Shown here in pieces: positions 1 to 6,582 of a stretch of 36,959 nucleotides of DNA. Numbering within the stretch: the first letter of the stretch is position 1; every line of letters starts with the position of its first letter. Position numbers and translations under genes: made by a program. The notes under the pieces are model-generated. The model saw only the letters and a program-made list of their open reading frames with translations, was not told the origin of the DNA and did no database searches. Source of the DNA: Desulfomonilia bacterium (GTDB lineage Bacteria; Desulfobacterota; Desulfomonilia; UBA1062). The stretch spans positions 1-36,959 of the forward strand of contig DATCTV010000045.1 of NCBI GenBank assembly GCA_036567785.1. The letters are read 5' to 3'.

Positions 1-2
1 GA

Positions 3-83
3 ACCCCCATGGAAACCTTCCTGGAAAATCTGCCCTTGGCAAAAGACAAAATCTTGGATATGAAGTTCGATCTGGCAGCTTAA
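3..83 (+). CDS. C-terminal end of an IS transposase (partial, runs off left edge)
   Basis: The first 83 bases hold an open frame ending in TAA at 81-83. The 26 visible residues include TPMETFLENLPLAKDKI, which resembles the C-terminal tail of DDE integrase-core transposases of the IS481/IS3 type; this is recalled family knowledge, not a search. It is followed after about 60 bases by a sequence that behaves like an IS terminus, which supports the call. The catalytic domain lies outside the window, so family and intactness cannot be judged. Confidence 0.5.
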   Translation, partial: TPMETFLENLPLAKDKILDMKFDLAA

Positions 84-145
84 ACTTAATCGTACAAACA
101 TCCCCTCGGAAAGGAGAGCTGTCAGATCAGGTCGGAGCTACTACA
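84..145. mobile_element. Terminal end of the insertion sequence
   Basis: Read on the minus strand from 145 this segment begins TGTAG and continues into CTGATCTGACAGCT, a small C/G-rich hairpin, and TTTGTACGATTAAG before reaching the transposase stop. The same series of blocks recurs at 6495-6560, which is why it is taken as a conserved IS terminus and not ordinary spacer. A TGT...ACA end is common in IS481/IS3-like elements. The other end and any target duplication are outside the window. Confidence 0.55.
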
Positions 146-213
146 GATGAAAATATGAATAAAACGTCCCTATGTATATCACCTGAGCGCAGCAATCGGC
201 TGTATTGCGTTTG

Positions 214-444
214 TCATGCGTTCTTTTGATAATGTGAAGCGTACCTGTCTATTACTTCCCTTATCATTTTCTGGTAAGAAGTCTTCTGCAATTTAGCCTG
301 TTCTTTAAAGAAGTTGATGCTGGATTTCTTCAAAGAAATGGTAACTTTCACATTATCTTCTTTCAGTATTAACTTGTCCGGGGGAGGCAGCAAGTCTTTG
401 ACTACTCTCAGATCACCCATAGGTTCTTCTGTATATTTTTTCAT
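214..444 (-). CDS. CopG-like (ribbon-helix-helix) antitoxin-type protein
   Basis: A 76-residue protein with a basic beta-strand-like stretch (KVTISLKKSSINFFKEQAK, near residues 32-50) followed by two short helices ending KMIREVIDRYASH. The N-terminal EEPMGDLRVVKDLLPPPDKL is typical of CopG/BrnA-like antitoxins that normally pair with a BrnT-like or similar toxin. No such toxin gene is adjacent; the upstream gene on the same strand is hepT, 30 bases away, so this looks like an orphan antitoxin attached to the HepT/MntA pair. DNA binding through an N-terminal beta strand is known for the family; its target here is unknown. Confidence 0.6.
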   Translation of the reverse strand: MKKYTEEPMGDLRVVKDLLPPPDKLILKEDNVKVTISLKKSSINFFKEQAKLQKTSYQKMIREVIDRYASHYQKNA

Positions 445-474
445 GGGCGTCTCTTATGAAACATCTTAATTCAT

Positions 475-807
475 TCAAGGCTTGATAATAGGACTGAGCT
501 TGTTAAGTATGTCCGGCAAATCTTTTTCAACTGTTTCCCAAACAATATCAACATTAACCTTATCATAGGAATGGATAAGAATATCTCTCATTTCTGTAAG
601 TTGCTTCCATGGAACCTCCGGGTGAGCATTTCTGAAATCATCAGGAATTCTCTTTGCCGCCTCTCCTATTACTTCAAGGCAGCGTATAACTGCATATTGA
701 GTTTTTCTATCCTTGCTGAAAGCCTCTTTATTCATTCCTGAGGTGAACGAGATTGCATCATTCGCCATAGTGAGGATATCCAGCAGATGGGCAAGTTCAC
801 GCTGCAT
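475..807 (-). CDS. hepT: HepT-like HEPN-domain toxin (DUF86)
   Basis: A 110-residue, mostly helical protein. It carries the HEPN ribonuclease motif R-x4-H-x-Y as RDILIHSY (R74, H79, Y81). In characterised pairs HepT is an RNase toxin that the partner nucleotidyltransferase MntA neutralises by adding AMP to the tyrosine of this motif. The gene overlaps the 3' end of mntA by 11 bases, so the two are translationally linked. The motif is intact, so the toxin could be active; that is inference. Confidence 0.85.
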   Translation of the reverse strand: MQRELAHLLDILTMANDAISFTSGMNKEAFSKDRKTQYAVIRCLEVIGEAAKRIPDDFRNAHPEVPWKQLTEMRDILIHSYDKVNVDIVWETVEKDLPDILNKLSPIIKP

Positions 808-1111
808 AAAGAACCTCGCTGGAAGACAGTATTGAATCCCGCCTTATGTAATTTGAGCTTTCTTCAATGCTTTTTTTAATCACAAGGTCAATGTCCCTGC
901 CGAAAATAGCTTTCAGCTCGTCCTTCATCTCAACGATATTGAGAAGCGAATAGTTAGAGCCTTCGCCAAATGAAACGAGAACGTCAACATCGCTGTCGGG
1001 CTTGAAATCATCTCTCAAAACAGAGCCGAAAAGTGAAAACTCCTTAACATTCCATTTCCGGCAGAATGCTTCCACTTTCTTTTTCGGCACCCTTATTCTT
1101 GGTTTAATCAT
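797..1111 (-). CDS. mntA: MntA-like minimal nucleotidyltransferase antitoxin
   Basis: A 104-residue protein with the nucleotidyltransferase signature GS-x10-D-x-D seen as GSVLRDDFKPDSDVDVL (G29, S30, D41, D43), which binds the metal and ATP. MntA proteins AMPylate the partner HepT and so inactivate it. The gene is first in the minus-strand unit mntA-hepT-copG. Its start ATG at 1111 has a GGAG about 8 bases upstream. A candidate promoter and an inverted repeat lie just upstream, fitting autoregulation. Confidence 0.85.
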   Translation of the reverse strand: MIKPRIRVPKKKVEAFCRKWNVKEFSLFGSVLRDDFKPDSDVDVLVSFGEGSNYSLLNIVEMKDELKAIFGRDIDLVIKKSIEESSNYIRRDSILSSSEVLYAA

Positions 1112-1141
1112 CAGCTCAACTCCGCAGTCTTAATGAACCAT

Positions 1142-1194
1142 ACAATGGATGTTAATGTATTGTGAAATATATAGCATGAGTTGAAGAAACACAA
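1142..1194 (-). promoter_or_regulatory. Candidate promoter and inverted repeat upstream of mntA-hepT
   Basis: On the minus strand TTGTGT (complement of 1189-1194) and TATATT (complement of 1166-1171) are separated by 17 bases. Just downstream, ACAAT at 1142-1146 and ATTGT at 1159-1163 form a short inverted repeat around the expected transcription start. The -35 box is poor and the repeat is only 5 bp per arm, so this is a weak prediction supported mainly by its position in front of a toxin-antitoxin unit. Confidence 0.3.
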
Positions 1195-1315
1195 TCAAGT
1201 CTTAGCAGGAGACGTCCATGGGCAACCTTAGGGACTCCCATAAATAATTGACTTATTGGTCTGGAAAACATTGGATTCCGATTCTCGCCAGGATGATCCT
1301 ATACAAAATTCGCCT

Positions 1316-1361
1316 GGCCTTGATTCTTAACAGATTGATTGATCTGTCCCGAATCAAGGCC
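1316..1361. repeat. REP-like two-tier palindrome, copy 1
   Basis: A symmetric hairpin: outer arms GGCCTTGATTC (1316-1326) and GAATCAAGGCC (1351-1361), inner arms ACAGAT (1330-1335) and ATCTGT (1342-1347), with a 6-base loop and a 3x3 internal bulge. Outer and inner arms share the same centre. It lies 15 bases beyond the lipase stop codon but has no U-tract, so it is not a classical terminator. Bases 1322-1361 match 2763-2802 at 34 of 40 positions by hand count. Confidence 0.7.
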
Positions 1362-1376
1362 GGACACCAAGCAAGT

Positions 1377-2642
1377 CTAATCCGATGTTCCTTTTTTTAT
1401 AAAAGTGTCGAACCAGTCCTTCTGGTCAAGGACGCCGTATATGAAAGTGCCTCTATGGTTGGCGTCATCCCCTGCATAAACCGCTTCAGCCGAGGCTCCT
1501 CCTATTGTTTTTTCATACTCGACGGGCAGGGTCGCCACATAAGGCGGCAACACCTCATCGATCTTGCCGTAATAATAGCGGCTTGGGGTTGCATATCGCC
1601 AGTTATAGGGCTGATTGTCCTGAAGCTGTTTATAAAAACGGTTGCCGACTATTGAGCTTGCCGATGCAAAATCGGGATCAAGGAAATCTTTCGTAGTTGC
1701 CGGGAATACTTTGGATGCCTCTTCCCAGCCTATTCTGTTCTTATAAAAATCACCGGCAGTCTGCCGGTACTGGGTTTTGATCGCAGCACTTGAAAGTCCC
1801 TGAAGGCCATAATAATTTTCATAAGAATTTATTAGCAGCGTCACTGTTCCTACAATCCAGGAGACGTCCAGTGGTGAAGGGTTGTTGATCCAGCGGGCCA
1901 TCATCACATAAAGATCATTGGGCGTGCTTGCGGTTGCCGATGCTTTAACCGGTATACCCAGGCTTTCAAGTTTGTTCCTGAATACCATAGTGCTCCAGGC
2001 TCCCTGGGACCAGCCGCTCAGGAACAGCTCACCCTGTTCTATTTTCAGGTCGCTGCAAACAGCGCGAGAAGCGAAAAGCATATCCAGACAGGCCTGCGAG
2101 GTGCTGTCCTTTACCATGTAGCTGTCAGGTTCGTTTGAGTCGCCTTTTCCGATGTAGTCGGCGCCGATTACGATGTAGCCGTCACCAGCGCAGCGTGCTA
2201 TCAGCAGCCTGGTTTCCATTGATTCTTCGGGATTGGATGGAACTTCCGTCCTGGAGAAAACCGTTCCATGCTGATAGGAAACCACAGGCAGTTTTTTCAA
2301 AGCTGTTTTTGGAACAGCCACAAGCCCGGAGGCAATTACCGGCCGGTTGCCTTTTTCCGGTATGACGGTGTTGTAAACTACTTTATAAAGACTCACGGAA
2401 TTCTTTGCAGGAGGGAATTTGATTTTGAAACTGCTGAACTCGGAAAGCTCCGATGTCAGAATTCTGTTAAGCCTTTCAACGCTGTAATCGCCTATATGCC
2501 GATAGCTGACCCCGCCGGTTACCTGTTTGTAGCTGTCACCGGCCAGGGCTTCAGTAAAAAAACCAAGGATGAGAAACTGGGCAATGATAAAAGAATACCA
2601 CGCGATGTGAATGGTCCGGTTTCTAATATTTCCCTTTTTCAT
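1377..2642 (-). CDS. Secreted alpha/beta-hydrolase (lipase/esterase-like)
   Basis: A 421-residue protein starting at MKKGNIRN, chosen because AGGAGG sits 6 bases upstream; a longer frame to 2819 would run through the repeat and lacks such a site. An N-terminal hydrophobic stretch (about residues 11-34, ending EALAG) is a signal peptide or anchor. The nucleophile elbow is GWSQGAW (S212); likely partners are D362 in GKIDEVLP and H396 in DANHRGTF, the usual Ser-Asp-His order. LPVVSYQHGT (about 118-127) fits the oxyanion-loop region. It resembles secretory lipases that act on hydrophobic esters outside the cytoplasm; the substrate is not predictable. It stands alone and is flanked by two copies of the same repeat. 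Confidence 0.75.
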   Translation of the reverse strand: MKKGNIRNRTIHIAWYSFIIAQFLILGFFTEALAGDSYKQVTGGVSYRHIGDYSVERLNRILTSELSEFSSFKIKFPPAKNSVSLYKVVYNTVIPEKGNRPVIASGLVAVPKTALKKLPVVSYQHGTVFSRTEVPSNPEESMETRLLIARCAGDGYIVIGADYIGKGDSNEPDSYMVKDSTSQACLDMLFASRAVCSDLKIEQGELFLSGWSQGAWSTMVFRNKLESLGIPVKASATASTPNDLYVMMARWINNPSPLDVSWIVGTVTLLINSYENYYGLQGLSSAAIKTQYRQTAGDFYKNRIGWEEASKVFPATTKDFLDPDFASASSIVGNRFYKQLQDNQPYNWRYATPSRYYYGKIDEVLPPYVATLPVEYEKTIGGASAEAVYAGDDANHRGTFIYGVLDQKDWFDTFIKKGTSD

Positions 2643-2762
2643 GATTACCTCCTGAAATGTATGTTTTATATTTAATAACAACCGTTTTCCGGAAAACAAG
2701 AATGAGTAAGAAAGGCATAAGAGCTTTGATCCCGGCATAATGAATGAATAGCGCATAGCATC

Positions 2763-2802
2763 GATTCTTAATGGAATGATTGATCTGTCCCGATTCTTGG
2801 CC
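2763..2802. repeat. REP-like repeat, copy 2 (palindrome eroded)
   Basis: Forty bases that match 1322-1361 at 34 positions in the same orientation, sharing the uninterrupted core TGATTGATCTGTCCCGA. The changes fall in the arms (GATTCTTGGCC in place of GAATCAAGGCC), so the outer stem seen in copy 1 is largely lost here. Together the two copies bracket the lipase gene as direct repeats about 1.4 kb apart. Confidence 0.65.
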
Positions 2803-2812
2803 TGATAACATT

Positions 2813-2844
2813 TTGACACAGGTACCTTTCGCTGCTGGCATAAT
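2813..2844 (+). promoter_or_regulatory. Possible extended -10 promoter for the phosphoesterase gene
   Basis: TTGACA at 2813-2818 and CATAAT at 2839-2844, the latter preceded by TGG, which makes an extended -10. The spacing of 20 bases is longer than usual, so the -10 may act mostly on its own. It would give a leader of roughly 110 bases before the start at 2962. Confidence 0.35.
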
Positions 2845-2961
2845 AGAAATCAAATGATATATTGGATAGAGATGTGCAGGCAAAAATTGGTGATACAAGC
2901 TACAGGAATCCGATTTTTTGTGTTATTAACTCAACAAAGAATTATTCATAAGGAGAACAGA

Positions 2962-4308
2962 ATGATATCGATGAGAAACCGAACGCTGCTTGCAGGGCTG
3001 TTGATTTTGTTCGTCAGCATGACTTCATGCGTCAAGAAAATCGAAACTGATCTGAAATCGAAACTCGAGACACGGCCTGCGTGGCCTGAAACCCGCTTCA
3101 TCGTTATGTCTGACCTGCATTATTATGACCCGGCATTAGGCATTTCAGGAAAGGCCTTTCAGGAATACGTTGCTGACGACCGCAAACTTCTCAAAGAAAG
3201 TCAGGAGATACTGACTCAGGCAATATCAGATGTCTCAAAAGAAACCGCCGATTTCGTGATAATCTGCGGAGATTTGACCAAGGATGGCGAAATGGTCACA
3301 CATACGGCGGTAGCCCGTTATCTTGGAATTCTGAAACAATCCGGGAAAGCCGTTTATGTGATTCCGGGCAATCATGATGTGGCAAATGGCATGGCCGTCA
3401 AATATACAGGGGACAAGAGCGAACGGGTTCCCAATATCAGTGCGGAGCAGTTCACAGAAATCTATGCGCCCTTCGGGTATCAGGCGGCTCTGGATCGGGA
3501 CCGGCATTCCTTGAGCTATCTGGCCGAGCCGAAGCCGGGTTTGTGGCTTTTAGCCCTTGATTCCTGCCGCTGGAAAGAGAATCCGGCTCAGGGCCATCCG
3601 GTAACGGGCGGGGTTTTTTCCGCGGATACCATGTCATGGATCAAGGATATCCTTACCCGTGCCAAGAATGAAAACAAAGCAGTTCTGGCCATGATGCATC
3701 ATGGCGTGCTGGAGCATTATCCCACCAATGAAAAGAACTATCCGGAATATCTCGTAAAGGATTATGATAAAATAGCACGGATGTTTGCCGGATACGGCGT
3801 ACCCCTTGTTTTTACAGGTCATTTTCATGCACAGGACATTACGGAGAAAACCTATGAAGGCGGCAAGCTCTTCGTGTTCGATGTGGAGACCGGATCGCTG
3901 GTCACATATCCATGCCCCTACCGAATTGTCACTATTACAAAGGATCAGCAGGCGGATATCCAATCGCGTTTCGTCATGTCGATTCCCTCTCACCCGAATG
4001 ATTTTCGCGAATTCGCAGAACGCTATGTATATGAGGGCACCATCAATATGGCAAATGATGCATTGACTGGCTATCATGTCGCGCCGGCCGATCAGAAAAT
4101 CATCAGTCCGCAAATATCACGGGCGTATGTAACCCATCTGAAAGGTGACGAACAGAAGCCGGCGGTGGTCCGGAACACCGATGGATTATCTCTGTGGGGC
4201 AGCTTCATTTTCTTCATGCGGGGAAGCCTGATTGAGGGCTGGTGGACCGATCTGCCGCCTCAGGACAATCATGTGAATATCAACTTGATTACGGGCGAGG
4301 TATCCTGA
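2962..4308 (+). CDS. Calcineurin-like metallophosphoesterase lipoprotein
   Basis: A 448-residue protein beginning MISMRNRT, chosen because AAGGAG lies 6-7 bases upstream at 2950-2955. The signal peptide ends in a lipobox-like MTSC (C23). All metallophosphoesterase motifs are present in order: SDLHYY (D51, H53), CGDLTKDG (D104), PGNHDV (N137, H138), MMHHG (H246/H247) and TGHFHAQD (H287, H289). The enzyme should bind two metal ions and hydrolyse a phosphomonoester or diester on the periplasmic side of a membrane. About 150 residues after the GHxH motif form an extra C-terminal part of unknown role. It is a single gene followed by a hairpin shared with the opposite strand. Confidence 0.85.
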   Translation: MISMRNRTLLAGLLILFVSMTSCVKKIETDLKSKLETRPAWPETRFIVMSDLHYYDPALGISGKAFQEYVADDRKLLKESQEILTQAISDVSKETADFVIICGDLTKDGEMVTHTAVARYLGILKQSGKAVYVIPGNHDVANGMAVKYTGDKSERVPNISAEQFTEIYAPFGYQAALDRDRHSLSYLAEPKPGLWLLALDSCRWKENPAQGHPVTGGVFSADTMSWIKDILTRAKNENKAVLAMMHHGVLEHYPTNEKNYPEYLVKDYDKIARMFAGYGVPLVFTGHFHAQDITEKTYEGGKLFVFDVETGSLVTYPCPYRIVTITKDQQADIQSRFVMSIPSHPNDFREFAERYVYEGTINMANDALTGYHVAPADQKIISPQISRAYVTHLKGDEQKPAVVRNTDGLSLWGSFIFFMRGSLIEGWWTDLPPQDNHVNINLITGEVS

Positions 4309-4357
4309 ACCGGACCGGTACCTTAAAGAAAGCATGTTAAAAGGATAGAAAAGATTT

Positions 4358-4406
4358 CAGGCCCTGAACCTTGACAGATTGAGTAGTTGTTATTGTTCAG
4401 GGCCTG
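4358..4406. terminator. Long-stem hairpin between convergent units
   Basis: Perfect 12-bp arms CAGGCCCTGAAC (4358-4369) and GTTCAGGGCCTG (4395-4406) with a 25-base loop. It sits between the stop of the phosphoesterase and the stop of the minus-strand thioesterase relic, the normal place for a bidirectional terminator. No clear U-tract follows on either strand. Confidence 0.5.
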
Positions 4407-4409
4407 ACG

Positions 4410-4855
4410 CTAATCGTCCCTTTTAGCTGATTCTTTTTTTGCGAGCGCGTCTTCGTTGATTGCATTAAGGCGTTCCGGAACGGTCGAGGGTTTCATGGTC
4501 GCCAGGCTTATGAAGACGCCGGATTGCGTTGCCGTGACCGCGGTTTTTCCGTTTACGATTATTTCCATGCCTGCGGTCCATTTGGGAGAATCGAAACATT
4601 CCATCCATATACAGCCCGTGACATTATCCATCATGCGGATAGGGCGTCTGTAATTCAAGGTGATCGACCCTGATTTTTCATATATGCCGATCAGCCTGAA
4701 TTTGTTTCTCGTGTCGTCTCAGTATATGAAAATGAGACCTTTTTAAAAAGAAATTCATCGTTTCGGATCTTCCCGGTTAACGGGGGCTTTGCGCCGTAAA
4801 CCCTGGCATATATATTCTTGACACACGATACCCCTGCACGTATATTCAAACTCAT
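4410..4855 (-). pseudogene. Hotdog-fold (4HBT-like) thioesterase, frameshifted and internally deleted
   Basis: Two minus-strand frames join into one protein-like sequence. The first begins at ATG 4855 (MSLNIRAGVSCVKNIYARV) and reads through FKKVSFSYTETTRE before TGA at 4691-4693. The second is open from 4718 to 4410 and reads SITLNYRRPIRMMDNV and GMEIIVNGKTAVTA. The frames overlap at 4693-4718, so a single indel lies there. YTET followed by LNYRRP fits the start and middle of an acyl-CoA thioesterase hotdog, but the roughly 30-residue central helix expected between them is missing. The 82-codon downstream frame alone is unlikely to be functional. The N-terminal part overlaps the promoter of the next gene. 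Confidence 0.5.
4818..4846 (+). promoter_or_regulatory. Strong sigma70-like promoter for the amidohydrolase gene
   Basis: TTGACA (4818-4823) and TATATT (4841-4846) are separated by exactly 17 bases. Transcription would start near 4853 and give a leader of about 47 bases with AAGGAG before the ATG at 4900. The promoter is embedded in the coding remains of the thioesterase pseudogene on the other strand. Confidence 0.65.
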
Positions 4856-4899
4856 CGAAATGGATATCTTCTCAATACAAATCCAAGGAGCCGATTCTT

Positions 4900-6459
4900 A
4901 TGAATAAACATTCCGTTTCCGTATTGACCGTTCTTTATGCCGTAACTGTCTTCTTAACGCTGGGAATACAGCCGGCATTGGCCCAGCAGTACGATATCGT
5001 TATTCATCAAGGCAGAGTCGTCGATCCGGAAACCAACCTCGATGCGGTTCGCGATATCGGCATCAATGGCGGAAAAATAGCCGCTATAAGCGAAGCGCCG
5101 CTTCACGGCAAGAAAAACATCAATGCCCGCGGACTGGTTGTAACACCGGGATTCATTGACCTTCATTGTCACGCGATAAACGTCCCGTCAAACTGGATGC
5201 AGGCCTTCGATGGGGTAACGACGGCGCTTGAACTCGAGGCCGGATCGTTCCCGATAGCCAAGGCGTATGACGTGGCTGAGAAAAAACATCTTCCGCTGAA
5301 CTACGGTTTCAGCGTTTCTTGGGCTATGGCCAGGCTGCAGGTGGTCGATCACGTCGAGCTGGACGGAACGTTCGAGACCGCCCTGAAGAATTTCGGTCAG
5401 CCGGGATGGGGCAAATTGTTGCCGGAAGAGACTTCCCGCGAGGTTGTCGCCGCAATTGAACAGGGGCTGAATGAAGGCGGTTTGGGGATAGGGCTACTGA
5501 TCGGGTATGCCCCTGATTCGAACCGTGAAGAGTATCTTGCCGTAAACCGTCTTGCCGCAAAATACGATGTTCCCACCTTTACGCATATCCGGCCGAGCTA
5601 CGAATACGAACCGGATGGGGCCATGGAAGGTATTCTTGAGGTGCTGGGGGTGGCGGCCGCCACGAGCGCCCATATGCACATCTGCCACATAATCAGCTCA
5701 ACCGTGCACAAGGTTAATGATGCGCTCGATGCCGTGCACACGGCCCAGCGCCAGGGCCTGAAAATAACAGCCGAGGCCTATCCGTTCGGGTGGGGATCGA
5801 CGGCGATCGGCTCGCCGTTCTATGATCCGGCGAATTTGCCGCGCATGGGCATCGGCCCCTCTGACATCTATTATGCCAAGACCAACGAGCATATCGCATC
5901 CGTTGAACGTTTGGCCGAGATTCGTCAGAAGGACCCTGGCGGCCTCGCTGTTGCGCTCTTCCTGGATGAAAACAAACCTGACCAGATGAAGTTTATCGAC
6001 GACTCCATCCTGAGCCCGGATATGATGATCGCATCGGATGCCATGCCGTACACCATAGACGGGCGCACAGTAAGCAGTGATGTCTGGCCGCTGCCACATG
6101 AGGCGTATGCACACCCGCGGTCTACAGCAACCTTTACACGCGTGCTTGAGCGTTATGTTAAGGAAAAGAAGGCCATGACCGTGAGCGAATTCGTCCGTCG
6201 TGCGAGCCTTCTTCCCGCAAACCTGGTGGCCCTGGCCGCGCCCGAGGCGAAGCGAAAAGGCCGGCTGCAGGTGGGCATGGATGCAGACATCGCCGTCTTC
6301 GACCTTGACGGGATCAAGGTAAGGGCCACGTATGAAAATCCCCGTACCCCATCGTCAGGAATGCGCTATGTCATGGTGGGCGGACGGTTTATTATCTCCG
6401 ACGGGAAACTGCTCACCGGTGTCCGTCCGGGCCGCCCGTTGCGCGGACCCACCCGCTGA
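4900..6459 (+). CDS. Secreted amidohydrolase, D-aminoacylase / N-acyl-D-amino-acid deacylase type
   Basis: A 519-residue protein with a signal peptide ending ALAQQ (about residue 29). The amidohydrolase metal motif is GFIDLHCHA (H89, H91). Further candidate ligands are H229 in FTHIRP, H260/H263 in AHMHICHI and D380 in ASDAMPY, in the order known for N-acyl-D-amino-acid deacylases. The C-terminal GRLQVGMDADIAVFDLDG is the small beta-sandwich typical of the superfamily. It probably hydrolyses an N-acylated D-amino acid or a related cyclic amide in the periplasm; family members vary, so the substrate is open. AAGGAG precedes the ATG by about 10 bases. The gene is monocistronic. Confidence 0.8.
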   Translation: MNKHSVSVLTVLYAVTVFLTLGIQPALAQQYDIVIHQGRVVDPETNLDAVRDIGINGGKIAAISEAPLHGKKNINARGLVVTPGFIDLHCHAINVPSNWMQAFDGVTTALELEAGSFPIAKAYDVAEKKHLPLNYGFSVSWAMARLQVVDHVELDGTFETALKNFGQPGWGKLLPEETSREVVAAIEQGLNEGGLGIGLLIGYAPDSNREEYLAVNRLAAKYDVPTFTHIRPSYEYEPDGAMEGILEVLGVAAATSAHMHICHIISSTVHKVNDALDAVHTAQRQGLKITAEAYPFGWGSTAIGSPFYDPANLPRMGIGPSDIYYAKTNEHIASVERLAEIRQKDPGGLAVALFLDENKPDQMKFIDDSILSPDMMIASDAMPYTIDGRTVSSDVWPLPHEAYAHPRSTATFTRVLERYVKEKKAMTVSEFVRRASLLPANLVALAAPEAKRKGRLQVGMDADIAVFDLDGIKVRATYENPRTPSSGMRYVMVGGRFIISDGKLLTGVRPGRPLRGPTR

Positions 6460-6494
6460 TCTCCTTGCAAAGGAAGTCATTTAATACAACTGTT

Positions 6495-6560
6495 TGTATC
6501 GTTCTGACTTGATCTGGCAGCTCCTTTTTCTAAGGAGATGATTGTACGATTTAGATTGAG
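6495..6560. mobile_element. Solitary IS terminus (relic), homologous to the end at 84-145
   Basis: Starting TGTAT at 6495, this segment follows the minus-strand sequence of 145-79 block by block: CTTGATCTGGCAGCT against CCTGATCTGACAGCT, a short hairpin CTCCTT...AAGGAG in the same place, then ATTGTACGATTTAG against TTTGTACGATTAAG. No transposase remains; the interior side runs straight into the 3' end of the permease gene. It is therefore a solo end or the stub of a deleted element. The hairpin may also act as a weak terminator. Confidence 0.6.
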
Positions 6561-6582
6561 TTTATCTATTACACCAAACTCT

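Larger units (their letters stand above)
2643..2961. other. Intergenic region between divergent lipase and phosphoesterase genes
   Basis: The 319-base gap holds the second copy of the repeat (2763-2802) and a possible promoter for the plus-strand gene (2813-2844). Short frames that cross it continue the flanking genes and have no recognisable content. Nothing else was seen. Confidence 0.5.

Noticed and set aside
1248-1655. A 135-codon plus-strand frame across the repeat and the end of the lipase gene
   Set aside because: It overlaps the catalytic His/Asp region of the lipase on the other strand and includes the palindrome; no family features.
2643-2819. Longer lipase start (59 extra residues)
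   Set aside because: The extension reads through the repeat element and lacks a ribosome binding site, whereas MKKGN has AGGAGG at ideal spacing and a normal signal peptide.
3634-4113. A 159-codon minus-strand frame inside the metallophosphoesterase gene
   Set aside because: Antisense to the GHxH-containing half of an intact enzyme, with no start signal or recognisable content.
4370-4391. Similarity of GACAGATTGA in the hairpin loop to a segment near 14055
   Set aside because: Only about ten bases match exactly and the flanks do not align, so chance is the simpler explanation.
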